From NCBI RefSeq assembly GCF_003427025.1, contig NZ_QVAI01000016.1, positions 1 to 64,000 on the forward strand: DNA of 64,000 bases. Direction: 5' to 3'. This stretch comes from Jiangella endophytica (GTDB lineage: Bacteria > Actinomycetota > Actinomycetes > Jiangellales > Jiangellaceae). Within the stretch, counting starts at the first letter, position 1. Each line of letters begins with the position of its first letter. The notes under the pieces are model-generated. The model saw only the letters and a list, made by a program, of their open reading frames with translations. It was not told the origin of the DNA and searched no databases. Below are positions 8,540 to 17,611 of the stretch, piece after piece. Position numbers and translations under genes: made by a program.

Positions 8540-11500
8540 ATGCCACCAAGTACCGGAAGACGCGCAGGAGGGATGCTGGCGGCCGCGCTCGTGGCGGCAG
8601 GAAGCCTCACCTTGGCGCCGCCCGCCTCGGCGGCGGCTGAGACGATCGCCGTCGACTTCGCCGACTCGACGGGGGCGCTGCACGGAGGCGCGGCCGGTTA
8701 CCTCTACGGTCTCGGCGACCCGGGCGTGCCCACCACGTCCGTCGTCGCGGGCGCGGGCGTCAAGCACGTGACCCAGATGCCCGAGGGCGGTCTGCAGCAC
8801 CCCAACGGAGGCGCGCTCACGAACGCGCCGGACTTCTTCCGCTCCGGCGGCGAAGAGATCTACATCAACATCCAGGACGACTACGCCCAGTGGCCTTACA
8901 ACGGGAACACCCATCCCGGCCAGGCCGCCTACCTCGAGGTCGTGGAGAAGGTCGTCCAGCGGGTCGCCGACGCGACCGACCCCGACGACTACGACCGGTA
9001 CGTGTTCACGCCGTTCAACGAGCCGGACTGGATCTGGTATGGAAACTGGGCGGCCACGCGTGCGCAGTTCCTGTCCGACTGGGAGGCGTCCTACCACCTG
9101 ATCCAGGAGATCATGCCCGGCGTCCGCGTCGCCGGAATCGGGCTGGCCGGCTGGAACGCCCAGCGCATGCAGGACTGGCTCACCTTCGCCCGGGACCGGA
9201 ACGTGCTTCCGGACATTGTGACCTGGCACGAGCTGGACGATCCGGACCTGCGCGACTTCCCCGCGCACCTTGCGCAGTACCGCGGCATCGAGGATTCCCT
9301 CGGTATCGACGACATCCCGATCAACATCAACGAGTACGCGGGTCAGCGCGACACCGGCGTCCCCGGCCGCATGATCCAGTGGCTGTCGATGTTCGAGGGC
9401 GCGAAGGTCGATGCGCAGGTCGCCTACTGGTCGCAGTCGGGCAACCTCGACGACCACGTCGCCGAGGTCAACGGCGGTAACGGAGCCTGGTGGCTGCTGA
9501 AGTGGTACGCGGATCTCACCGGCGACACCGTCCGTCTCACCCCGCCCGTCGCGCATCAACCCGGCACCCTGCAGGGGATCGCGACGTCCGACGAGGACGC
9601 GCAGATCGCCACCGTGCTGCTGGGCGGCGGCAGCACCGATGTCCAACTGGACTTCACCGGCCTCGACGCCGCCGTCTTCGGCACCGAGGTCGACCTTCAG
9701 GTCCAGCGGACCCAGTTCTCCGGCCAGGAAGGCTTCGCCGAGCAGCCGCCGGTGATCCAGTCCGAGCGCATCACGCTCGACGGTGACGGCGGTGGCAGCG
9801 TGACGGTCCCCAACAGCGACCGCATGGACGCCTACCGCGTGCTGATCACGCCAGCAAGGGGCGCGGCTCCCCTGGTCGACGCGGCGTGGCAGATCCGCAC
9901 GGAAGCCGAGGCGACCGCCCTGGCGGGAGGCGCCACGGTGACCACCCTGGCGGCGAACGCCCAGGCGACCTCCGGCCAGGCCGACGTCCGTGGCTTCACG
10001 AACGCCGGCGCCTCCGCGACCTGGACGGTCGAGGTTCCGCGCGACGGCACGTACCTGCTCGGCATCCAGTACGGGACGAACGACCGCCCCGACGGGACGA
10101 ACATGAAGTCCGGGCGGCACGCCCTCTTCGTCGACGGAGCGTTCGGGCAGATCGTCCAGTACACCTCGACCCTGCGCGTCACCTACAAGGGGCGCGTCGA
10201 AGTGCCCGTCGAACTCACGGCGGGTACGCACACGCTGTCGCTGCGGGCCGGCCAGGACGGCGTGACCGCACTCCCGGGCAGCAACATCGCGCTCGACCGG
10301 TTCGACCTCACCGAGGCCACCGCTCCGGAGTCCGCTAGCTACCCGGGACCGCTCGCACGGCTCTCCGGCGACACCACCGTGACCTGGGGAGACGGTCCCT
10401 TCGGGGGCGACGTCAGGTTCGGCGCCGACGGCGAGGCGGCGTTCTACCTCGGTGCGGCGGACGACGGCTACTACGACGTGACGCTCGAGTACACGACGGA
10501 CGGTGCGCAGGACCTGAGCGTCGCACTCAACGGCCGCACGATCGACGGCGTGGCCGCCACGGCCGCAGGGACCTGGCAGAGCACGCTCACGGTGCATGCC
10601 GCCAAGGGCATCCAGGAACTGACGGTCGCCGGCGAGGGCGTGCGCGTCCGTGGTGTCTCCGTCGTTCGCAACGATGTGGCGGACGAGAACGTCACGACGA
10701 TCCAGGCCGAGGATGCCTCCGTCGTGAAGTCGGCTGGTGTCACGATCGAGAACCCGGCGACGTCGTATGCCACCTACGGATCGAACGCCCAGGGACAGTT
10801 CGTCGGCTGGTTGTCGGCGGGACGGACGCTGACCATCCCGCGGCCCGCCACGGCGGACGCCGGGCAGTACAACTTCCTGGTGCACTTCGCCAACGCGACG
10901 CGCAACACGTCGCACCCCTATAACACCGACGGCATCAGCCGGCAGGCCGACATCACCGAGGTCGGCGGCGAGACGACCGCCACGGGGTACTTCCGGTACA
11001 ACTACAGCTACTACAACTTCTGGTGGCAGAACGTGCCGCTCGACCTCGTGACCGACGACGGCGCTATCGTCGTCGGCAATCCTCGAGGCGACGCCCCGAA
11101 CATCGACGCGTTTCAGTTGGCTCCTCTCGTGGTGGCTCTGACGAATGAGCCGCTCGACGAGGTCGAGATCCCGGCGGTGTCGGCCGCTGTGGCACCGGCG
11201 GAGCCGGACGGTCTGGACGGCTGGTATGTGACGGCGCCGGCGGTGACGGTATCCGCCGACGATCCTGGCGCCGACATCGAGTACCGGGTCGGCGGCGGGG
11301 AGTGGACGGTCTACAGCGGGCCGGTCACGCTGGACGAGGACGGCACGCACACGGTCGAGTACCGCGCGACGAACGAGGCGGGCACGTCGGAGGTCGGCAC
11401 GGTCGAGGTGGCGGTCGATCTGACTGCTCCGGAGACCGCTGCGACGCTGGATGGCGAGCTCGATAGTGACGTCTACCTGGGGCCGGCGACGCTGACGCTC

Positions 11501-11938
11501 GCCACCTCGGATGTGGCGTCGGGTGTGGTCGAGACGCAGTACCGGCTGGCCGGCGGAGCCGAGCACACGGTGTACTCCGGTCCGGTGACGTTGGATCCGG
11601 CGACGGTGTACGAGGTCGAGTACCGTTCCGTCGACGCTGCGGGCAACGTCGGCGACTGGCAACAGCTGACGATCGCGGTCGCGGAGACCATGGTGATCGT
11701 GGGAGGCGTCGACTCAGGTGTGGCGAACCGGACGGTGTCGAGCAGAGTGACGATCAACGATCTCATCCTGGACGAACAGCCGTGGAGCAGCCGGGGCGCG
11801 TTCCACCGCCACGTCACCGAGGTGACCGGCCAGCTGCGCGCCGACGGCGTCATCACCGCACGCGAGGCGAGCAGCATCCAGCGCGCCGCCACCCAGAGCG
11901 ACGTCGGGAGGTCAGGGCCTCGCGTCCCCCTCGAGTGA
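8540..11938 (+). CDS. Secreted multidomain glycoside hydrolase (clan GH-A, GH39-like) with CBM, OmpL47 and FIMAH domains
   Basis: 1132 residues. A signal peptide ends near 'APPASAAAE'. The catalytic (beta/alpha)8 barrel covers about residues 35-430: 'VFTPFNEPDW' supplies the acid/base (about E161) and 'IPININEYAG' the nucleophile (about E265), the clan GH-A arrangement; GH39 or a related family fits best. Two CBM6/35-like jelly-rolls follow (about 455-600 and 710-850), then two OmpL47-like Ig repeats ('EYRATNEAG', 'EYRSVDAAGN') and a C-terminal FIMAH domain. AAAGGAG precedes ATG 8540. It is probably exported to cut plant polysaccharide whose fragments the upstream importer takes up. The tail is a duplicate of that in the gene ending at 1537. 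The exact substrate is unknown. Confidence 0.85.
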   Translation: MPPSTGRRAGGMLAAALVAAGSLTLAPPASAAAETIAVDFADSTGALHGGAAGYLYGLGDPGVPTTSVVAGAGVKHVTQMPEGGLQHPNGGALTNAPDFFRSGGEEIYINIQDDYAQWPYNGNTHPGQAAYLEVVEKVVQRVADATDPDDYDRYVFTPFNEPDWIWYGNWAATRAQFLSDWEASYHLIQEIMPGVRVAGIGLAGWNAQRMQDWLTFARDRNVLPDIVTWHELDDPDLRDFPAHLAQYRGIEDSLGIDDIPININEYAGQRDTGVPGRMIQWLSMFEGAKVDAQVAYWSQSGNLDDHVAEVNGGNGAWWLLKWYADLTGDTVRLTPPVAHQPGTLQGIATSDEDAQIATVLLGGGSTDVQLDFTGLDAAVFGTEVDLQVQRTQFSGQEGFAEQPPVIQSERITLDGDGGGSVTVPNSDRMDAYRVLITPARGAAPLVDAAWQIRTEAEATALAGGATVTTLAANAQATSGQADVRGFTNAGASATWTVEVPRDGTYLLGIQYGTNDRPDGTNMKSGRHALFVDGAFGQIVQYTSTLRVTYKGRVEVPVELTAGTHTLSLRAGQDGVTALPGSNIALDRFDLTEATAPESASYPGPLARLSGDTTVTWGDGPFGGDVRFGADGEAAFYLGAADDGYYDVTLEYTTDGAQDLSVALNGRTIDGVAATAAGTWQSTLTVHAAKGIQELTVAGEGVRVRGVSVVRNDVADENVTTIQAEDASVVKSAGVTIENPATSYATYGSNAQGQFVGWLSAGRTLTIPRPATADAGQYNFLVHFANATRNTSHPYNTDGISRQADITEVGGETTATGYFRYNYSYYNFWWQNVPLDLVTDDGAIVVGNPRGDAPNIDAFQLAPLVVALTNEPLDEVEIPAVSAAVAPAEPDGLDGWYVTAPAVTVSADDPGADIEYRVGGGEWTVYSGPVTLDEDGTHTVEYRATNEAGTSEVGTVEVAVDLTAPETAATLDGELDSDVYLGPATLTLATSDVASGVVETQYRLAGGAEHTVYSGPVTLDPATVYEVEYRSVDAAGNVGDWQQLTIAVAETMVIVGGVDSGVANRTVSSRVTINDLILDEQPWSSRGAFHRHVTEVTGQLRADGVITAREASSIQRAATQSDVGRSGPRVPLE

Positions 11939-11977
11939 CGGCGAGGTGACCGAGACGGCTGCTCGCTGACCAGAACC

Positions 11978-12015
11978 AGGGTGGCTCGGGGGACTCTCCT
12001 CGCCCGAGCCACCCT
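11978..12015. terminator. Bidirectional hairpin terminator between convergent genes
   Basis: A 13-bp perfect stem (AGGGTGGCTCGGG / CCCGAGCCACCCT) lies between the plus-strand glycosidase (ends 11938) and the minus-strand ABC ATPase (ends 12064). It closely resembles the hairpin at 1583-1622, with an identical GACTCTCCTCG loop core, so it was probably copied together with the FIMAH module. Confidence 0.75.
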
Positions 12016-12063
12016 GCTGGCGCGATCGACGACACCGCTGGACGGCTGACCCGGCGGCGAGGT

Positions 12064-13650
12064 TCAGCCTGTGACGGTGAGCAGCCGGCGGGTGTACTCG
12101 TGCTGGGGTGTGGCGAGCACATCGGGGGTGGGGCCGGCCTCGACCACTGCGCCGTCGCGCAGGACGAGGGTGCGCTGGGCGATCGTGCTAACGAGTGGCA
12201 GATCGTGGGTGATGAACAGCATGGTCAGGCCGTCGGACTGCAGGCCGGTCAGCAGCTGGACGATCTCGGCCTGGACGGAGAGGTCCAGCGAGGACGTCAC
12301 CTCGTCGCAGATGAGGATCCGGGGGCGGCAGATCAACGCCCGGGCAAGTGCGACCCGTTGGCGTTCGCCGCCGCTGAGCGCGTGCGGCTGTGACCGTAGG
12401 TGGCGGGTGGACAGTCCCACGCGTTCCAGCGCGGCCGCGGCGGCGTCGGCCGCCTCCGGGCGCGACATGCCCAGCACCAGTTCGGCGGCCAGGGCGACCG
12501 AGCGGCCGGCGGTCCGGCGCGGGTTGAGCGAGCCGAACGGGTTCTGGAAGACGTACTGCAGCGCGCGCAGCTGGGTGAGGTTCCGTCGGGACACTGACCG
12601 CGCCAGCACCTCGCCGTCGAGGCGCACTGTGCCGTCGTAGGAGGTGTGCAGGCCGGCGACGGTGCGGGCGATGGTCGTCTTGCCGCTGCCGGACTCGCCG
12701 ACGAGCGCCACGCACTCGCCGGCATCGACCGTGAAGCCGACGTCGGAGGTCACCGCGACGCCGGCGTGCCGGGCGGTGAGCGCGTCGACCGCGAGCACCG
12801 GGCCAGTGGCCGCGTCTCCCGGCGACGGGCCGGGCCAGTGGCGCGCGAGAGCGGCGCCGACCGGTGCCGGCACGGCCGCGAGCAGTGTCCGCGTGTACTC
12901 GTGCCGCGGCTCGGCCGCCACCCGCGCCGTCGGGCCGTCGTCGACGATAGCGCCGCGGTAGACGACGATCAGCCGGTCCGCCGTCTCCATCAGCAGCCGC
13001 AGGTCGTGGCTGATGAACAGCACGCTCGCACCGGCCGAACGGCTCAGATCGTGCACCAGCCGGACCACGGCGGCCTTGGTGGCGGCGTCCAGACCGGTCG
13101 TCGGCTCGTCGAGGACGACGACGGCGGGGCGCAGCACGAACGCGGTGGCGATGGACACCCGCTGCTGCTGGCCGCCGGAGAGCTGGTTGGGGTAGCGGCG
13201 CAGGAACGCGTCGTCGTGCGGGAGGCCGACGGCGCCGAACGCGGCGGCGATGCGGCGGCGTTGCTCGTCACGATCCCCGATGCCGTGCGCGCGCAGTACT
13301 TCGCGCAGGCCGGCGCCGACGCGCAGCCCCGGGTTGAGCGCGGTGGCCGGGTCCTGGGGGACGTAGCCGACGACATCGCCGCGCAGCCGGCGCAGTTCCT
13401 CGCGGCCCGCGCCGATCAGCTGGTGGTCGCCGACGGCGACGCTTCCGGCGGTGACGGAGAGGCCGGGGCGGGCGAACCCGAGCGCCGACAGGCCGAGGGT
13501 CGTCTTGCCGCTGCCGGTCTCGCCCGCGATGCCGACGAACTCGCCGGGGCCGACGGTGAGGTCGACGCCGTGCAGGACCTCGCGCCGGTCGTCGGTCGCG
13601 TGGATGCGCAGCCCGCTGATCGCGATCCCGGACGCCTCGCTCACCGTCAC
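12064..13650 (-). CDS. Dipeptide/opine-type ABC transporter ATPase, two fused nucleotide-binding domains
   Basis: 528 residues containing two complete ATPase domains (DppD-like then DppF-like). Walker A motifs are 'GETGSGKTT' and 'GESGSGKTT'; signature motifs are 'LSGGQQQR' and 'LSGGERQR'; Walker B regions are 'VVVLDEPTTGLD' and 'ILICDEVTSSLD'. Residue D-E-V instead of D-E-P in the second copy is a mild variant. The GTG start at 13650 overlaps the permease stop as GTGA. It is the last gene of a six-gene minus-strand operon and energises uptake through the two permeases upstream. Confidence 0.92.
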   Translation of the reverse strand: MTVSEASGIAISGLRIHATDDRREVLHGVDLTVGPGEFVGIAGETGSGKTTLGLSALGFARPGLSVTAGSVAVGDHQLIGAGREELRRLRGDVVGYVPQDPATALNPGLRVGAGLREVLRAHGIGDRDEQRRRIAAAFGAVGLPHDDAFLRRYPNQLSGGQQQRVSIATAFVLRPAVVVLDEPTTGLDAATKAAVVRLVHDLSRSAGASVLFISHDLRLLMETADRLIVVYRGAIVDDGPTARVAAEPRHEYTRTLLAAVPAPVGAALARHWPGPSPGDAATGPVLAVDALTARHAGVAVTSDVGFTVDAGECVALVGESGSGKTTIARTVAGLHTSYDGTVRLDGEVLARSVSRRNLTQLRALQYVFQNPFGSLNPRRTAGRSVALAAELVLGMSRPEAADAAAAALERVGLSTRHLRSQPHALSGGERQRVALARALICRPRILICDEVTSSLDLSVQAEIVQLLTGLQSDGLTMLFITHDLPLVSTIAQRTLVLRDGAVVEAGPTPDVLATPQHEYTRRLLTVTG

Positions 13651-14456
13651 CTCACCGCCAGTGCGCGGACGGTGCCGCCGCGCAGGAGATTGACGCCGAT
13701 CAGGAACACGCCGGTGCAGATCACCGGCGCGAGCACGGCCCATGGCTGGATGGTGAGGCCGCCCTGGTTCTCGTGGATCATCCGGCCCCACTGGGTGTCG
13801 GTGGAGCCGAATCCCAGGTAGCTCAGCGAGGCGAGGACGACGACGGAGATGGCGAGCCGGATGCTCAGCTCGAGTAGCACCACGCCCGCGATGTTCGGTA
13901 GCACCTCGCCGGTGAACAGCCGCCGCCGGGACGCGCCCAGGGTGCGGGCGGAGTCGTAGTAGTCCTGGGTGACGACGCGTTGGGTCGCGGCCCGGACCAC
14001 CCGGGCCGACTGCGGGACGTGCACGATGCCGACCACCAGGACGAGCGTCAGCGGCGTCGCGCCGAGCCGGGTCAGCACCAGCAGGGCGATGACGATCTGC
14101 GGCAGGACGATCACCGTGTCATTCAGCGACAGCACCAGGTCGGCGACCCGCCGGGACGCGCTGGCCAGCGCCACGCCGAGGAGCACGCCGGCGCCGACGC
14201 CGAGCGCCGCGGCGAGGATGCCCTGGAGCAGGAAATCACGCCCGCCGGCGAGCAGCCGCGCGAGCACACTGCGGCCCATGACGTCGGTGCCCAGCGGCGC
14301 ATCACCGCCCGGGCCCTGGAACGGTGCGCCGACGAACTCGTCCGGGCTCCCGGCCAGCGCGGGGCCGGCGAACGCGACGAACAGCGTGGCGGCGGTCATC
14401 AGCGTCCCCGCGACGACGCTCGGTCGCCGGACCAGCTGCGTGGCGACGGCGCTCAC
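13647..14456 (-). CDS. Peptide/nickel/opine ABC transporter permease, DppC type
   Basis: 269 residues. The typical DppC N-terminus ('GTDVMGRSVLARLLAGGRD') leads into a five-helix permease domain with an EAA-type loop ('YDSARTLGASRRRLFTGEVL'). The GTG start at 14456 overlaps the stop of the DppB-type permease (GTGA), and its own stop overlaps the ATPase start in the same way, so translation is probably coupled across all three genes. Confidence 0.92.
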   Translation of the reverse strand: MSAVATQLVRRPSVVAGTLMTAATLFVAFAGPALAGSPDEFVGAPFQGPGGDAPLGTDVMGRSVLARLLAGGRDFLLQGILAAALGVGAGVLLGVALASASRRVADLVLSLNDTVIVLPQIVIALLVLTRLGATPLTLVLVVGIVHVPQSARVVRAATQRVVTQDYYDSARTLGASRRRLFTGEVLPNIAGVVLLELSIRLAISVVVLASLSYLGFGSTDTQWGRMIHENQGGLTIQPWAVLAPVICTGVFLIGVNLLRGGTVRALAVR

Positions 14457-15460
14457 GTCAGTGCCGTCCGCAGCCGCGGGGTGAGCAGGATCCCCAGCAC
14501 GTCCGCGACCAGGTAGACGACCAGCGCCACCGTCGCCAGCAGCATGGCGATGGCCTGGACGACGGGGATGTCGCGGTTCGCGACGGCGGCCGTGAGTGCG
14601 GACCCGACGCCCGGGAAGGCGAAGACGTTCTCGACGGCCACGATCCCTCCGGTCAGGTAGATCAGGGTGGTGCCGGCGACCTGGAGGCCCGGGCCGACGG
14701 CGTTGGGCAGCGCATGCCGCCACAAGATCCGCCGCTCCGCGACCCCGCACAGCCGGGCCCAGGTGACGTGCTCGCTGGTGAGCTCGTCGGTCATGGTGGT
14801 GCGGATCGACTCGGTGAAGTAAGGCAGCGAGCCGATGACGAGGGCCAGGACCGGCAGGACCAGCAGGTCCGGCTGCTCCCAGGCCGGTACGGCGGGGTCC
14901 AGGATGGACGTGGGGGCGAACAGCCGCCAGACGTTCGTGGCCAGCAGCACGACCACGAGGATGGCGATGATGAACTCCGGCAACGCCAGGATGAGCAGCA
15001 CCGAGCCCGACACCACGCCGTCGACGACACCACCGGGACTGCGGGCGGCCGCCACCCCGAGGGCGACCGCCAGCGGAATGAGGATCACGGCGGTGAGCAC
15101 CACGATGGTCGCCGAGTTCGCGACCCGGGTGCCGACCAGATCGGCGACCGGCGTGCCGGACGTGAGCGAGGTGCCCAGGTCGAACGTCACCAGGCCGCCG
15201 ATCCAGTCGAGGTACTGGGCCACCACGCCGCGGTCCAGGCCCAGCTGCTCGCGCAGCCGAGCCACCTGGTCGTCGGTGGCGGTCTGGCCGAGCACCTGCC
15301 GGGCGACGTCGCCCGGCAGCGCCTGGGTAAAGAAGAAGACCACCACCGAGACCACGAACAGCATGGCGACGCCGAGCAGCAGCCGCCGCAGCACGTACCG
15401 CGCCACAGGCGAGAGCGCCAGCGTGATCGCCGTGCCCCGCCGCAGGCTCGTCGTCGTCAT
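14453..15460 (-). CDS. Peptide/nickel/opine ABC transporter permease, DppB type
   Basis: 335 residues. The DppB signature N-terminus is present ('YVLRRLLLGVAMLFVVSVVV', then 'FFFTQALPGDVARQVLG'), with a large extracytoplasmic loop and the EAA-type segment 'EHVTWARLCGVAERRILWR'. ATG 15460 is preferred because GGTGGTGAG lies just upstream; an in-frame GTG at 15469 is the alternative. It starts 28 nt after the binding-protein gene ends. Confidence 0.92.
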   Translation of the reverse strand: MTTTSLRRGTAITLALSPVARYVLRRLLLGVAMLFVVSVVVFFFTQALPGDVARQVLGQTATDDQVARLREQLGLDRGVVAQYLDWIGGLVTFDLGTSLTSGTPVADLVGTRVANSATIVVLTAVILIPLAVALGVAAARSPGGVVDGVVSGSVLLILALPEFIIAILVVVLLATNVWRLFAPTSILDPAVPAWEQPDLLVLPVLALVIGSLPYFTESIRTTMTDELTSEHVTWARLCGVAERRILWRHALPNAVGPGLQVAGTTLIYLTGGIVAVENVFAFPGVGSALTAAVANRDIPVVQAIAMLLATVALVVYLVADVLGILLTPRLRTALT

Positions 15461-15487
15461 GCTCACCACCGTTCCGAGTGGGATCCG

Positions 15488-17080
15488 TCAGCCGTCGAAC
15501 CGGAGCGAGGAGAAGTTGTAACCCACGGGCCCGTCGGAGTTCGGGTAGGCCTCGAACCCGGTGACGGTTGTGCTGTGCGCCGTGATCGAGTTGAGGAAGA
15601 CGGCGACGACGTAGGCGCCGCGGTCGTACTCGATCGCCTGCATCTGGTGCACCAGCTCGGTCCGTTCGGCGTCGTCGACGGTGCGGACGGCCTGCTGGTA
15701 CAGGGCGTTGTACTCGTCGTCCTGCCAGTGCGTCGCGTTGTACGGAGCGTTGTCGACGATGGTGAAGGCCGCCTGGTCGAAGATGCTGAGGAAGCCCCAG
15801 AAGGACAGCGAGAGCGGGTAGGTGCCGTAGGCGTCGCCGTAGTACGTGGCCGAGTCGACCTCGTTGAACGTGATGCGGAAGCCGGCTTCGGCCGCCTGCT
15901 GGACGAGCACCTCGTTCTGCCGCGTGGCCGTCGGCTGGATCGGCGCCGCGGTCAGCTCCACGTCCACGCCGTCCGGGTAGCCGGCCTCGGCGAGCAGTGC
16001 GCGTGCCTTGTCGAGGTCCTGTTCGCGCTGCGCCAGGGTGTCGTCGTACGCCGGATCGGTGGGGCCGAAGACGTCGTTGCCGACGCTGGCGTGGCCGGCG
16101 TAGACCTGCTCGACGATCTGGTCGCGGTCGACGGCCAGCCGGAGTGCCTGACGCACCCGGGGGTCGTCGAACGGCTCCTGCTCGACGTTCATCTGCCAGG
16201 TGAGAGTCCCGGTCGTGGCGTACTCGAAGACGTCGAACCCGTCGCCGCCGGACTCGACGATCGGGATGAGCGTCGGGTCGATCGCCGACGCGACGTCGAT
16301 CTGCCCGCCGATCAGCGCGTTCGCCTCGGAGGTGCTGTCCGGGAAGCTGATCACCTCCAGGGTGTCGACGTACGGCTCGTCCTCGACGAAGTAGTCGTCG
16401 TTGGCGGTGAACGTGACGCGGGTGCCCGGCTCCATGGCGCCGAGCTTGAACGGGCCCGACCCGATCGGGGTGGCGGGATCGAAGCTCGCGGGGACGATCG
16501 CGGTGGTGGGCGAGGTCAGAGCGTCGGGGAAGGTCATGGTCGGGTAGCCGAGTTGGAAGTGCACGGTCTTCTCGTCGACGACCGTGACCCGCGCGGGGTC
16601 GATGAACGGCAGCGAGCTGGCCGGCGGCAGCTGCTCGCTGAACCAGCGCTGGACGGTGGCGACGACGTCGTCGGCGGTCACCGGGGTGCCGTCGTGCCAG
16701 ACCGCGTCGCGCAGGACGACCGTCCACGACGATGCGTCTGCGGGGTCGGGCTCCATCGACTCGGCCAGCCGCATCGCGACCTGGCCGCCGGTGCCGTACT
16801 CGACGAGCGTGTCGAACAGCTGGCGGGCGATGACGTAGCCGCCGGTCGTCGTCGCGGCCGCCGGATCGAGCGAGTCCGACGTGGACAGCGACGGGACGCC
16901 GACGCGCAGGGTGCCGCCCTCGGCGGCAGCGGTTCCGGACGACGATTCCTGGCCGGTCGGGCCGGTCGAGTCCGAACCTCCGCCGCAGGCGGCGGCCAGG
17001 ACCAGCGTGAGAGCGGCGGCGAGGGCGGCGCGGGCGGCCGAGGCGCGACGGCGCGCTCGGCGAGGGTGTGGTGCTCGCAT
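15488..17080 (-). CDS. Family 5 solute-binding lipoprotein (peptide/opine/nickel type)
   Basis: 530 residues. An Arg-rich signal peptide ends in a lipobox ('LVLAAAC'), followed by a Gly/Ser linker. The family 5 fold is clear from 'SWTVVLRDAVWHDGTPVTA', 'YPTMTFPDALTSPTTAIVP' and 'VRQALRLAVDRDQIVEQVY'. The family binds peptides, opines, nickel complexes or oligosaccharides. Its neighbours, two genes resembling opine-synthase halves, point to an amino-acid-derived ligand, but this is inference. A 13-bp hairpin at 17100-17126 separates it from the two upstream small genes, so its expression level may differ from theirs. Confidence 0.92.
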   Translation of the reverse strand: MRAPHPRRARRRASAARAALAAALTLVLAAACGGGSDSTGPTGQESSSGTAAAEGGTLRVGVPSLSTSDSLDPAAATTTGGYVIARQLFDTLVEYGTGGQVAMRLAESMEPDPADASSWTVVLRDAVWHDGTPVTADDVVATVQRWFSEQLPPASSLPFIDPARVTVVDEKTVHFQLGYPTMTFPDALTSPTTAIVPASFDPATPIGSGPFKLGAMEPGTRVTFTANDDYFVEDEPYVDTLEVISFPDSTSEANALIGGQIDVASAIDPTLIPIVESGGDGFDVFEYATTGTLTWQMNVEQEPFDDPRVRQALRLAVDRDQIVEQVYAGHASVGNDVFGPTDPAYDDTLAQREQDLDKARALLAEAGYPDGVDVELTAAPIQPTATRQNEVLVQQAAEAGFRITFNEVDSATYYGDAYGTYPLSLSFWGFLSIFDQAAFTIVDNAPYNATHWQDDEYNALYQQAVRTVDDAERTELVHQMQAIEYDRGAYVVAVFLNSITAHSTTVTGFEAYPNSDGPVGYNFSSLRFDG

Positions 17081-17099
17081 GGGCAGCTCCTTGACGAGA

Positions 17100-17126
17100 C
17101 CGTGGGCCTGCCTGGCAGGCCCACGG
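17100..17126 (-). terminator. Intra-operon hairpin between the small genes and the binding-protein gene
   Basis: A perfect 13-bp inverted repeat (CCGTGGGCCTGCC / GGCAGGCCCACGG) with a single-base centre lies 23 nt after the stop of the cyclophilin-like gene and 20 nt before the binding-protein start, reading on the minus strand. It could be a partial terminator, an mRNA-stabilising stem, or, as DNA, a protein-binding palindrome. Confidence 0.5.
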
Positions 17127-17149
17127 TGGAGTCCGCGGTGCGTGGAGAC

Positions 17150-17578
17150 TCAGTTCTCCACGAGTGACAGCCAGACCCGGGCGCCGGGCTCAAGCCAGGT
17201 CTTGATTCCGATGAGTTCGAGCTGGTCGGCACCCTCGACGACCCGGCCGATCCCGGAGACGGGCAGCGGCTCCGGCGGGATGTCGGTGCCGTACATGATG
17301 GAGATCTGCTGGCGCGGGCCGTAGTACGAGACCATGCCGCGCACGTCGGTCTCGCCGGCGTTCGCCTGCTCGACGAGGTCGTCGGGGTAGAACATGTTCT
17401 CCCAGTCGGCCAGGATCTTCGTCTGCATCAGAAGCAGGTCACCGGTGAGCTTGCCGTGCTGCAGGTAGGTCGCGAACGGCAGCGCCTCGCGGATCGCGGC
17501 GGCCAGCTGCGGGACCTTGTCGCCCCAGATCTCGATGACGGCCACGTCCTCGCCGGCGAGATTGAAATTGATCTTCAT
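17150..17578 (-). CDS. Small cyclophilin-like-fold protein (DUF3830-type; resembles the cucumopine synthase N-terminal domain)
   Basis: 142 residues, no signal peptide, no membrane segment. The sequence pattern ('VAVIEIWGDKVPQLAAAIRE', 'ATYLQHGKLTGDLLLMQTK', 'GMVSYYGPRQQISIMYG') matches, from memory, small cyclophilin-like proteins grouped as DUF3830, the fold of the N-terminal half of agrobacterial cucumopine synthase. That enzyme condenses histidine with 2-oxoglutarate. The gene sits 33 nt after a helical-bundle protein that resembles the other half. A single-chain synthase would join the two. It may instead act on an imported compound. Function is not proven. Confidence 0.55.
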   Translation of the reverse strand: MKINFNLAGEDVAVIEIWGDKVPQLAAAIREALPFATYLQHGKLTGDLLLMQTKILADWENMFYPDDLVEQANAGETDVRGMVSYYGPRQQISIMYGTDIPPEPLPVSGIGRVVEGADQLELIGIKTWLEPGARVWLSLVEN

Positions 17579-17611
17579 GGAGTGCTGCTCCAGTGCTCGG
17601 GGTGGGCCGGG

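Noticed and set aside
8294-11662. A 1122-codon minus-strand frame opposite the secreted glycosidase
   Set aside because: Arg/Val/Asp-rich shadow composition typical of antisense frames in high-GC DNA; the plus strand has a signal peptide, catalytic motifs and domain repeats.
13647-16727. A 1026-codon minus-strand frame covering two permeases and the binding protein
   Set aside because: Only its last 269 codons are real (DppC-type permease from GTG 14456); the rest overlaps two well-supported genes in another frame.
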